NCBI GenBank assembly: GCA_008933995.1
Contig: WARS01000043.1
Location: 1,912,001-1,976,000, forward strand
DNA from: Datnioides undecimradiatus
Lineage: Eukaryota; Chordata; Actinopteri; Lobotiformes; Datnioididae
Reading direction: 5' to 3'
DNA length: 64,000 nt
The notes below the pieces were generated by a model. The model searched no databases and was not told the DNA's origin. It worked only from the letters and a program-made list of their open reading frames with translations. Below are positions 1-24,091 of this stretch, piece by piece. Every line of letters begins with the position of its first letter. Position 1 is the stretch's first letter. The position numbers and the translations under genes were made by a program.

Positions 1-719
1 GCGATGCTACAATACCCTGTTTTTATCGTGAACCAACTGTCAAGTCAAACTCGCCAAAAATAGAAGCAGCTGGAATCAAATTTGTCTTTGCTGCACTTTT
101 ATCTTGGTTGTTTCTTTAAGTTATTTTCAGTGCAATATTAAGAAAGGAGCTGTTACACAGATAACAATAAACAAAACAAAAAAAATATTGGTTAGAAATA
201 ACTTTATAACTTCAAACAGTAACTTTTTATCCTTCCTCTGCCCTCTACAGCGTGTAGGTGGACAGCCATGGAGCATGTTAAACACAATTTCAATAATGGT
301 CCAAGACAGGGGCCAGTCTTTGAAGTCTCATACAAGCTAAAAAAGGTGCAATTAACAAGCATTAGACCAAAGGTACTGAGGCAGTGAGTTGGCGCGCTAA
401 CAAGAAAAGTGGATTCACACAGATATGGACCAATCATCGAATCTGTTTGAACTACACTGATTGCAACTTCAATTCGAGTAAAACAGCACTACCTCCTTTA
501 TGCTGATGTTACTTTTTAATGATAGCGTCACTAATGGAAGGGAGCATGACGGTTTTTTTCACATGCAGTTTCTCACTTCCTGCAAGAGTCATGGCAGTGT
601 TTCCTAACTAGATCTGACGGAACTGATCTGCTGGTCTACTAACATGCAATAATAAAGTTGCTTCAATGTGAGCATATAGATTTACCCCTAAAGAGTCATT
701 TTAAGATGTCCAAGTTTCT
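1..719. other. non-coding, no recognisable feature
   Basis: AT-rich sequence with only short chance reading frames. If the missing gask1b 3' exon lies left of the window, this stretch is intronic to gask1b. I searched the minus strand for the conserved C-terminal part of GASK1B and did not see it. Confidence 0.5.
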
Positions 720-723
720 TTAA

Positions 724-1483
724 AGGGGACATATTATGAAAAACACATTTTTCTTGCCTATACATATTTAAACTAGTCCCCCCCTCAGCCGACCAGCTCA
801 GAGAATGAGGAAGGCAGACAGGTCCTGCATCGTCTCTACAGCCCACCCTCTGGTAACATGGGGCTCCTACAGGCCGTTCAGATCCAGCTCCTGTCGTTAC
901 GTAACCACAGGAGTGATTTACAGAGGCCGTCCTCCTCTGAGTGAAACCGCTGAGAGGGGGCGTTCATCCCGCTAGGTGAAGCTCGCTGTTTCCAGCGGTA
1001 AGCTAGCGGTGTGTGGCGATGTCGTCGGTCAGAGCCGGACATGCAGACTGCTCTGTTGTTGGTTGTAAACACCAACACAAATGCCGATATTCTGTCCCAG
1101 CCCCAGAAGACCAGAGGAGACCGTGGCTGCGTTTGATTCTTTTATTCTTTCCAACCGTTTCCTCCGCTGTTCGCCGTCAGACTCTGGGTCGTAGCTATAG
1201 CGCACAGCCGCGGGATATTCGTCGGGAGCGGTAGCCATGTTGGAGACCGGTCCTGCACCGCTCTGCACCCTCCCCCTCCATACGTCATTCAGGCAGCCAA
1301 TCAGAGCAGCGCCTCATTATCACAGCCTCCCCGCCCACTCAGAACTCCACATAGATAATGAAGGTAGAGAGTGGGAGGCTGCAGACCCTCCTCAGTGTTT
1401 TTTGCAAAAAAAATTCAAAGGCTTGTTTTTAAGACATCCAGGACCTGCTTAAAACAGCTTTCAGGGGCCATAATACGTCCCCT
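724..1483 (+). mobile_element. TTAA-flanked DNA transposon derivative (Kolobok-like), non-autonomous
   Basis: The 760-bp element is bounded by TTAA on both sides (720-723 and 1484-1487). Its ends are inverted repeats: AGGGGACATATTATG on the left, and the complement of CATAATACGTCCCCT on the right, with one mismatch in 15. A TTAA target and A/G-rich termini fit the Kolobok superfamily; piggyBac also uses TTAA but has different ends. The interior is GC-richer than its surroundings. It encodes a THAP-like fragment on the plus strand (about 1040-1140), and Kolobok transposases are known to carry THAP domains. No catalytic transposase region remains, so it must have moved in trans. The superfamily is an inference from ends, target and remnant together. 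Confidence 0.72.
1013..1234 (+). pseudogene. THAP-like zinc-finger remnant inside the TTAA element
   Basis: An open frame of 73 codons contains a CSVVGC (C-x4-C) pair near residues 13-18, then a proline-containing stretch and QRRPWLRLI. This resembles the start of a THAP domain: a Cys pair, then a basic segment with the conserved Trp. The distal Cys/His pair and the AVPTIF-type end are not visible, so the domain is incomplete. It probably derives from the first exon of the parental transposase. A reading frame also runs antisense over the same bases, so coding direction rests on motif resemblance only. Confidence 0.4.
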
Positions 1484-1487
1484 TTAA

Positions 1488-8297
<6,810 letters not shown>

Positions 8298-9795
8298 TAG
8301 AACTTATGGTTTTAACATGGTTGAGGGTCTTCTTTTTTTTTGCGCCAAACTAAAACCAGCAGGAGCGCTCAACTTCCGAAACTCATTTTGGAAGGGAGGA
8401 TTTGTGGTCACACAGCGCACGGAGACAACTGCGCAGGGGATGGACGGGCTGGGAAACCACCCTCCAACTCAACATGAGGCGACCTGATCTTTCATAGAGT
8501 TGTTTTTTTGTGTGTGTGTGTGTGCGTGTTTTCTCCTTTTCCTCTTTCTTTCATATGCGATGAAATGCAAAAATGAGCACTGAAAGGTCACCTTAAAGAT
8601 GTTTCCTTGCATCAGAAAGAGTAATCCGCAGAGATTCACTTAACAGCCCCGGACAACGCATGCGACGTGTGGATACAAGCGTAAGGCCTATAAAAGGTTC
8701 TGCAAATGCGCTCAAGTTTAAATAACCTCATACATGAATATTTCAGCCCCACGTGGGCCGATATGAATCAGGATATCAGGTCGAACATAGAAATCACTGC
8801 TAAAATAAGAAGTACTGCTTGACGCGCATTCACCTCCAGGAGGACGATGTAGGTTTTATAGGGTTAAATTTAATACAGAGGTTAGAGGTGTAGGTAAGGA
8901 CATAAACGTGTTTTAAACTGGCCTGAGATGAGACGATCCATTACACATCCACGCGTTTTAAGCGACATCTGCTGGCCCATTTCCTTAATTCCTAATTGGC
9001 TGTGTGCATACCCTTTAGATCTCGGAGGCAGCCAGGATCGAATAGAGATGCGTAAAGAGGAAACTTTGAACAGCAGGAAACAAATATGTCCTCATGTGAT
9101 GGGGAAATGCGCGCTGGTGCGCTGCAACCCTGCAGGATTTCCTGTTCTGAACAGGTTTAAATATAGAACTATTGTTTTGTTGGACAGGGAATGATGTCCA
9201 AATGCGCGCTGTCTTCTTCTGCGTGCCAGGGTACAGGCAGGAGTGCTCCGAGTTTATACAGTAACTCGGAGCATGTATTATTTTACCTAAAGGGGAGTAA
9301 AACAACAATCTGTAATTCGTGTGCAGTCTGTCTGGAGGTTAAATATAGTTCTAAAATCAAATAAGCACGATGGTGGCCTTCATACTAAAGTGTTTCCCCG
9401 CCTGCGCTACAGTACTTTGTCGTTGCCATGCAGGCTTTTACGCTGCAGCCGTGATGCGTCAGGATGAATGATAAGATAATTGGCAGCACCTGAGTGTCAG
9501 ACCTCACGGCTGCAGACACACGCACACGCACGCACGCGCGCGCCTTTTTTAACACAGGGAGCCGTCTATATCACAGAAAACAAATATTACGTTTTAACAT
9601 GCTCGAAGCAAAATACGCACATTTGCTTTTATTCGTCACCACATTATTGATGGTAAGCTGTCATGGCGGTGAACATGCCGCCGAACAAGGTACGGAAATT
9701 GGTCTGTGATGATGAATGTGTGGAAGCCCGAGGCTCGTCTGAAATCAACCATGCTGGCTGCTTTGCTTTGTTTTGCTCCAAAGAAAATCTTCCAG
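8298..9795. promoter_or_regulatory. divergent gask1b/tmem144 intergenic and 5' UTR region
   Basis: About 1.5 kb separates the gask1b ATG from the tmem144 ATG. It must contain the gask1b 5' UTR and probably both promoters. Visible elements are a consensus TATAAAAG on the plus strand at 8689-8696, a (TG)n tract at about 8509-8524, and a CA/CG-alternating stretch near 9517-9543. A good donor (GATG|GTAAGC) lies at 9653, and a good acceptor (tcttccag) ends at 9795. These suggest a 143-bp intron in the tmem144 5' UTR. Transcription start sites cannot be fixed from sequence alone. Confidence 0.5.
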
Positions 9796-9836
9796 GTGCC
9801 AACTGTGGAGAAAATGCTGCAACCGGCAACGTGGAC
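9796..9836 (+). promoter_or_regulatory. tmem144: probable tmem144 5' UTR segment of the first coding exon
   Basis: Lies between the acceptor ending at 9795 and the chosen start ATG at 9837. If the 9653-9795 intron is not removed, an in-frame ATG at 9663 would add 58 residues. That extension does not resemble TMEM144 proteins. Confidence 0.45.
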
Positions 9837-16219
<6,383 letters not shown>

Positions 16220-16341
16220 TTCCACAGTAAAACATCTTGTGCCTGCTGTATTTCCATTAGCCGAACATATTTACCCCCCGTTCTCCAATTGACTCAGAAG
16301 AGACTGTCCTTGGTTTTAGAAAAATCTTTGAACCTTGATAA

Positions 16342-16347
16342 AATAAA
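16342..16347 (+). terminator. tmem144: tmem144 poly(A) signal AATAAA
   Basis: A canonical AATAAA 123 nt after the tmem144 stop codon, implying a short 3' UTR ending near 16360-16375. Confidence 0.7.
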
Positions 16348-16375
16348 CCAAAGTACATGGGAGATGACATGAACG

Positions 16376-19300
16376 GAGAGCAGTGTTACAGTTGAAAAAT
16401 GGCCTTTTTGAACCAGCAGGGTTTTATACTCTGAGCTAACATTTGGCGGCCGTGTCTTAAAGGGACGACCCTCAAGCTTTCTGGTTGGCTCAGAGGGAAA
16501 GCTTGCTGTGGAACTCGTACGTGTTTGTCGAAAACATTATGTTCGTGCTTTGTTCTGACGCTGCTAATAAATTGTCCATAACACGTCACTCACTAGCTAA
16601 GTATTTTTTAAGAGGGACTGTCATGCCAAGACTCTGCCCATACAGTGTCTAGTTATATACCGACAGGATGGTTGTTTTGCATCTGTTTTGCTCTTTGGAC
16701 GGCATGTCAAAATGACTGTCAGTGCCAACATCTGCAATACTGACGCATAACGGCTTCTTTGGGCTCCCATCAACAACAACTCCTGTTTATTTGCCTTTAT
16801 ATAGAAATCTGGCATACAGTATTTATATTTTCTGGCAACATCATGGTTGTTTTTCTTACAGCTGCCTCATGCTCGTTTTCTCCCCGTGGAGCTCGGATCG
16901 TGCGCAGTGTTGAAACATTAAAGCCGTGTTGCTCTGGCTGATTTGGCTGGTGTTATGGGAGATCATAGATGATGGCACATGTTGACAGAAGCGTCCTTTC
17001 TAAATAAATATGTGGGCTTATTAAATCATGTAACAAGTGTTAATGAGGTTATGCTGTGTTACGCAACTAGTTATTTTAAAGTGTGGCTAAATATTTTAAA
17101 ACCTATTAAAGCACAGGGGATGAACATTATTTAGCCGACTTCCCATCCAGTACATTTTATGCCTCCGTAGTTGTCCGTGTTGTTCTTGTGAATGTAAAAT
17201 CGGGGGAATTCCTTAAGAGCAACTCCATAAAATTTGGCCTTGGACTCTGGGAAACACAGGTTAGAATTTGGTGGTCAAGGGTCAAAGTTGCTGCAACATC
17301 ACAAACACATTTTTGGACAAATTGTGATACAATATCTCACAGGATGAAATGAACTAATTTCAGTAAGGACTGACGTTGATATTAACAGCAACTTGACTGT
17401 CTGGTGCAGGCATACAGCCGTTACGCATTATATCTAGATGAGTCACGAATTACTGTTGATTGACATCAGCGGCTTGACTTCATGTCAGTGGCTCTGCACC
17501 CAACAGAATCCACACACTGCAATATCTCCTGCATCAAGAGGCCCAGGTCATCTGTGAAGGAGGAGGACTTGAAGTTGTTTATAATAACTTCAACACTCAT
17601 CTTAACACTTGGACATGTGACGTAAATGTATGCATTGAGGCGTGTTTCGGCAACCATGCGTCATTCAGCTCATGTTGGATTAGCTGGAAATTAGGCGACA
17701 TACAGATCAAACTGCACAATGTACTCCACAATGGCTCTTCTGAAACCTAAGGGTGAAGTCACGTTGGCTCCATCCATATATTTTGTACAGTCCATAGTCT
17801 TGAAAACAATTGTTAGTTGCAGCCCCAACCCATAAATATGGTGGCCACCAATGGCTCTGGACCAAAAGATCATATTTGAGTCTTTTATTTCACAGGTCCT
17901 ACGTGTAGTCAGTCAGTTCACATATCTTTGTTTTAATTATGGGTAGGATTTGGATAATTTCATTGTCAGACTATTGGATGCAGTCTCTTGTGTTCATGAC
18001 AAAGCAACATATTTGAGGAGAACTGAAAATAAGGTTTTATTAGACAGGTTAGTGGTGCCAGAAAAAGACTAAGCCGAGGGAGAAAATAACCGGAGACTGG
18101 CAGGGTGTCCAAAATTACAGACTGCCGCCCTAAATTTAAAGTTACCCTTGTGTGTGCTGAGATTGATCATGAGTAACGGATCAGGTTTAACACACTACTC
18201 CACTAAAATTCGAAAGCTATTCTAACTGTATTTCAAGACTCCTCACCACTCGTGGATATCATGGTTGTGAAATCATGGTTGGAAGTCGTCGGGAGGGGCA
18301 GGTTCCTCCGCACAACCCGTCACTGTAAACTTAACTTTAATTTAGAAATGGAACAATCAGAATTAAAAGCACCAGTTCAATCATGGATGCAAAACGAAGC
18401 ATTTTGAAGTTGAAAAATGGTTCATACTCGAAACTTTGTAAAAGTTCAAGTGTGTAGATTACACACGTACAATTGCAACCAGGCGGCATTTTGTTCGCTC
18501 CATAACCTCGCTTTTGTATTCTACAGCTGGTGCCACCCCTGTTATTTACACAGGCAATCATTTATCCAGTATACAGTAGTAGTGCAGGCTTCTTCCGTAT
18601 ACATTAAACATTCCTTTTGACTGTACCTTCAAGAATTGCTCTTGAGAATTTTTTTTTTCCTGCTTATTATTCCATCCACGACAATGAAATGAAATATCTG
18701 CCCTTGACGTGCGTGATGCTGTGCATCACCAAGTTGTGGCCAGCAAGGCTGTGGAAAAGCTCGCAGCATTGTTTGAGGCTGCGCTCTCTCTCGCCACCCT
18801 AAGCACTTGATATCTTGAAGAATGACATGCAGGTTTAATGTGTGGACGGCTGCAGCTACACATCAGCAGACTGCTCCATCCATCCTGACCTGCGAATTCA
18901 GTTGTAGGTTTTTATGATGACTGGATACTCGCAAATCCTGGGGCTGTCTTTCCCAAACATGTCATAGCGCCGGGATCGTCTTTACATGACTGAGAGATCA
19001 TTATAATGAGCTCAGGGTCTAGTATCACTGAAGTCCATTCTATCTAAGGAGGTCTTCTCAGGCCAAGGTCCTTAAATATTTATCACAAATGACAGCCAAG
19101 TAGAGAGGGCAACCGTTAATAGGGCCTTTCCAGAAGCAACATCTTCACTGCAGACCTTCATCTTCTGCAGGCTGGTTGGTGGTGGCTTCTTACTATAGTG
19201 AAGCAAATCCAGTAAGCCGGGGACAAGAGACGGGCGAAGGGCTTCTATCAAAGCGTTGTTGTGAATAGGCCAGTTATGCCTTAGGAGATGTGCGAGTTGA

Positions 19301-20621
19301 CATTATTTCACCCGCACGTTTTGTTTTTGTTTTATACGACAGGTACAATAACTTAAGGGCATAGCACCTTATATGGCCTAAAACTATGTTGGCAACTGTG
19401 AGCAAATCCTATCCAAGGAAATCATATAAACAACAGAAAAGCAATGGGGATTTTTAAAGCCATAATTCCTCATAGGAGCGAGGCGTTCAATGTCCCACAG
19501 CTGTTCGACTTTCTGGGGGTGGTGAAAAGCAGCAGAAGCACTTAAACACACACACAAAAAAAACGTTTGGGTTTTTACTTCCTGTCTTTGCCTACATTCC
19601 CTCTGTTTTCTGTCACACATCATTGTTTATTATCAAACACGCTTTATGATAAAATGTATACAGTGAGAGAGTTATAGATAGACTACTTTACATAAGAAAG
19701 CTCATTGAGAAGACAGTAATTCACTCTCACAGCAACATGCCCCCAGATTTCCCTCGTATTTCTGAGGAAGCGCCCTATTTATCGACTGCTTTTTGGCATT
19801 TATGCTTCAGTGGATAGGGCACAGTGACAAGAGACTGACATAATAGAAATGGGAGATGACACAAGTTCCCAGGATAAGGCAGGTTTTCGCAGAGGGAGAC
19901 GACGTTTAGCTAGAACATTTCACCAAAACATGCCTTTGTTCGTCTTCCGTCTCGTTATTTTTACATTTTCATACAGTCCGGATCTGCTCAGCTGCTCCAC
20001 GGCATGAAAAATGACATACAACATCCTTGTTTCTGCTGTGACTGCAGAAGACAAGGGTATGGCTTGATTTGTGACGCCAACACAGGTTGAAAGAATAATG
20101 TTTTTAGTTGGTTGGGTTTTTTTGTACGACAGCACTACATGCTACTCTGCTTCTACACTTTTTTTGACCTTTTGCCACATTTTAACACACCAAACTACAA
20201 AACGCAATCTCCAAACTGAATCTCACTGGTTGCCTGGTTGATGGGAAACAATGGTGACGCTCAAGGTTGGTGTTGATGCTGCTATAGCATCAGTTATGAG
20301 TATGTTTTTGCTAAAAAAGAAGAGCAAGGATAGGCACTGAAGGCTTTTTTCAATGGCAAAGATGTTTTCACTCCTTTCCCAAATGCATTTGGAAAGACTT
20401 TGAATTACTAATTGGTTATGTAATCCTTTGGTCATGACTACTGTCATATGGTTCATTGATCCAATTGAGCGAAGTTAGCCAGTGATAGACAGATGGTTTA
20501 TCCGCATGCCAAGTTTTTTGGGGGTTTTTTAAGTGTCTGACCTCTTCCACACAGTTTCCAAGGACAACTTCCCAGATGGCTCTGTGTAACAAACCATCTG
20601 GCGCGTCAGGTTGGGTTTTGG
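16376..20621. other. intergenic, no gene seen
   Basis: No open frame resembles a known protein. About 17690-17885, with a 'cacgttggctccatccatat...tacagtccatag' segment, reads like a short high-copy teleost repeat. The remainder is unassigned. Confidence 0.5.
17690..17885. repeat. probable interspersed repeat fragment, family not assigned
   Basis: The segment around 17750-17800 (gtcacgttggctccatcc followed by acagtccatag) resembles a common fish dispersed repeat. No termini or target duplication were recognised. Confidence 0.35.
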
Positions 20622-20815
20622 GCGCCCCTGTAGCTCACCTGTTAAAGTGCGAAGCATGTACCAAGGCTGAGTCCTTACCACAGCGGCCTGAGCTCAATTC
20701 AAGCCCGAGGCCCCGTGCTGCACGCCATCCCCTCTCTTTCCCATGCCCTCCCTGTCTCTCTCAGCTGTCACAATCACTATCAGTAAAGCAGAAATGCCAA
20801 AAAGAATAAGCTCAG
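20622..20815 (+). repeat. tRNA-derived SINE
   Basis: The head gcccctgtagctcacctg contains a good pol III A box (GTAGCTCACCTG, 20630-20641). A degenerate B box (GCTCAATTCAAGC) follows about 50 bp later. The tail runs through ccatcccctctctttcccatg and ends in catnactatcagtaaag-like sequence with an A-rich terminus. This layout is typical of a common teleost SINE. The B box mutations indicate an old copy. Confidence 0.7.
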
Positions 20816-22014
20816 AGTCCTGCAGCTTTGAAGAAACATGTCCACACACCATGCATTGTTAATTTCACATTCACTTCGTAGCTAGCAGATATTAAATCAC
20901 AGTGTCTGACGCAGAACTGTTGATCATTTATGAACCATTACAGTGTGGCACAGATTTTAATATCTAGTTTAGCTGGAGCACAGGTTTGTTTTCAACACAG
21001 CGAATGTTAAACTTGATTGACAGCTGTTTTATAAATGCTTTAAAATGCTCTGAAACACCATTAAGGCAGTCAAAACTAACTAGGAGCAAGAGCTGCCTCA
21101 ACTCCAGTTTGTTTTTTAGCACGTAAGATGATGTGAGCCGACATGTTCAGAGATGCACGGAGGTGTTATCTCCAGTTCAATTCATCAAGGCTAATCCAGA
21201 ATCCAAATGAACCCATTAAGAGCTTCTGAGCAGCTTGTGTAATTCATTGCAAAACATACTTAATCTCCAAAATTGACTGGCTGACTTGACTTATCCTCAA
21301 CTGTTTTGGTGTATAATTGAAATTTGCAAGTAAAGTGAAAAGGCGAGACACGAAGTGGGAAATTGGACTTCACTTTAAAATCCCTTCTTAATTAGACAAA
21401 TTTAGCTCACATTTCCAACTCGATGTCCTCTCTATACTCCAAAACAACTGATAATCGGTATTTGGAAATTTGGCCATAATGCGCGATAGTTTGTGACTGA
21501 CTGCGCACAAACAGTTGTAAGGTGCATTCAACTTTAAAGCCGTATTCTGCTCTTCTTACGGAGAGCGATGCATGAAATTGGAACAGGCTGTCGTTAAAAC
21601 TAGAGCAGTATTTGCCACACTCCGTGACTTTTCAGTGAGGAGCTTTACGTTGAAAAGAAAATTTGTCATAATGGTGTTATGCTCTTAAACGGGATTATCG
21701 CGCCGAGAGAATCCTATCCCTTTAGTCATGTAAATTTGTGGATACACGCAGAGGCAGTAAAATGCTTTGTCAGCTTGTTAAGGCACCTTCATTTCCACAC
21801 ATGCACACAATTACAGTTTGCAGTGTACGTTGCACGCATGATGCAACGAGAATGAGATGTTTCTGAAGAAGACACCGCACAGTTAAGGTCTGTTAAGTAG
21901 GTTAAGTACTTTTCCAATGTAACTTAACTTGTCATATATTTAGAAAATAGAAATCTGATCTGAATGGTAAAATATTCTATTTCTGCTATGAGTTAAAAAA
22001 AGAAGATGCTGATA
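20816..22014. other. intergenic, AT-rich, no gene seen
   Basis: Nothing codes for a recognisable protein. Parts of 21120-21850 have the homogeneous AT-rich texture often seen in conserved non-coding DNA, but this cannot be judged without alignment. Confidence 0.4.
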
Positions 22015-22405
22015 CAGTCAGCGGCTGGTTAGCATAGCTTGGCATAAAGATTATAAAACACACCTGTCCAAAGACATAATTAACACCTTATATCTGGTTT
22101 GTCTGTTGTTGTCTGCATAAAAAAAACCAAAGTGTAAAACCAACAATTTGCAGTTTTTACTGGAAGTTATGTGCCTTATTGTAATGTAATATGTAACTTA
22201 TTGGAGTTTTATCATCACTGTTGTTGCTAGGCAACTAGAGGAAACTAAGCAAGTGTTCCAACAATTTTAATAATTTATTAATTGGCGAGCTCCAAACATG
22301 CTGATAGATGGATTTTGTTACCTTTGGACAGAGCCTGGCTGGCTGCCCCTCCCTGTGCCTGTTTCCTGTGAATGTGCTTCGCTAAGCCAACAGACTATTG
22401 ACTGT
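22015..22405. repeat. teleost interspersed repeat with long imperfect inverted ends
   Basis: The left end has ggttagcatagcttggcataaag. The right end has the inverted counterpart ctgtttcctgtgaatgtgc followed by ttcgctaagccaac. Between them lie phrases familiar from a high-copy fish repeat, such as accttatatctggtttgt, aaaccaaagtgtaaaac and gttacctttggacagagcc. The layout suggests a foldback or MITE-like element. Superfamily and exact ends are not resolved. Confidence 0.5.
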
Positions 22406-23732
22406 ACTTAATATACCTACTTACTCTTGAAGTAGTTGACAAATTTTCCTCAGCATCTTCTTTTAAACCCTGCATCAGACCTCATGAGGTCAAACCCATG
22501 AGGTCCCCTTGAGTCAGTTTCATCACAACTGTCTTAATTTGCATCCAAATAAATAATGGGGACATAAGAAGGAACCTAATAGTTTACCAGGATGTGCAGT
22601 TGTCCATAGTCTTTGGCCATTTTCTCCCTGAGAGTCTAATTATCCTGACATTACATTTGTCAACTAAATGGCCTGTAACTTTGCACCAGAGAGAGCCAGT
22701 TTATCCATTTACAAAGTACATAATTACATTTGAGAGCCTAACCTGATCTCACTGTTGTGCATCTATCATCAGTACAAGAGGGAGTTCAAGGGTGGAGTTA
22801 TTATGGAATATGTTATCTGTCAAAATCAAGTGCAGTAACAACTTGCATATTTCTATATGCTCCAGGTTAGAAGGCTTTTTGAAGAAGAAGCCTGGCATGT
22901 TCTGCAATGTTGTGTCCACAGTCCTCCTGCATGCCATTCCATTTGAATGAACCAAATAAGACTGAGTTACTTTGGAGAAACAGGTGAAAGCAATATATTA
23001 TGGCTTGTGCCGGTAGAGACTGCATGCACCAATCTCACCAGGCAAATAAATCCAGCAATAGAGCCAGCACAGTCCAAGGCAGGCAGACAGGTAACCTATG
23101 ATGGGTGAAGTGACAGTGGCAGGGAGTGACTGATAGCTGTCCTGATGCAGAGAAGCTGGGAATACAAAGGGCGAGGTCAGGCAATGAGATGGAGCATGAT
23201 GCTCAATAGTGACGGCTGGTGGACAGGTGCGGAATGAAAGGTCTGACACGACGGATGCGGCTTGAATGAATAGCAGAGGTTGCTCAGACAGAGGAGGGAG
23301 GAGAGAGGAGGATGCAGCAGCTGTCACCATGTGGTATTAATAAGAAATGAGGATCTTTTGCTGGAATCGGTTCCACTGTAAAATTAATAATTAATGGGAG
23401 AATTACAAACACTAGTGGCAGCATGTGTGGGAACATTTTAACATAAGCTGTCACTCAAGGTCAGTCGGCTAATGCCTAATTCATACTTAACATTTGTAAA
23501 CATGTGTAGAGTAATACTTCCACTGCTGTCATCCTATCAAATGGTTTACTGTTAGATAAAAAGTCAAGTGCAGAAATCCAGTGTGCTGACAGGCAGGTTT
23601 AATGCATGAGAAACTGAGCCCAGGATGGATGTAATTCAGTCAAACATGATAGTCGTCAGTCTCCTCTATAAGCCCTATCTGCTTTTGACAAAATATCTTA
23701 ACTGGCAAGATACATACGACATCATTTACATA
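22406..23732. other. intergenic, no gene seen
   Basis: The longest open frame is 110 codons on the minus strand (22998-23330). It has low-complexity, non-family-like content, no splice context and no known domain. Confidence 0.5.
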
Positions 23733-24091
23733 TACAGTGGTTGAAATAATTATTTGATCCCCTACTGATTTTGTAGGTTTACCCCCTTACAAAGACCTGA
23801 ACAGTCCATAAATTTTATGGTAGGTTTATTTTAAAAGAGAGAGACAGAATCTCAACAAAAAAAATCCAGAAAAAAACATAAAATAAAGGCAATAAATTAA
23901 TTTGTATTTGATTGAGTGAAATAAGTATTTGATCCCCTACCACCCAGCAAGATTTCTGACCCCCACAGACCAGTTATATGCCCATGAAGCACCCAAATTA
24001 GTCCTGTCCCTTTACTCTCAACTTGTTATGTGTATAAAAAACACCTCACAGTCACAGAATCAGTCTCTTCCATTCAAACCTCTCCACCACC

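Noticed and set aside
20622-20720. Possible tRNA gene
   Set aside because: The A box is good, but the B box is degenerate, no cloverleaf acceptor pairing is visible, and a SINE-type tail follows. The same holds for 34836-34910.
22998-23330. 110-codon minus-strand open frame
   Set aside because: Serine/proline/leucine-rich, no domain, no splice context; expected by chance.
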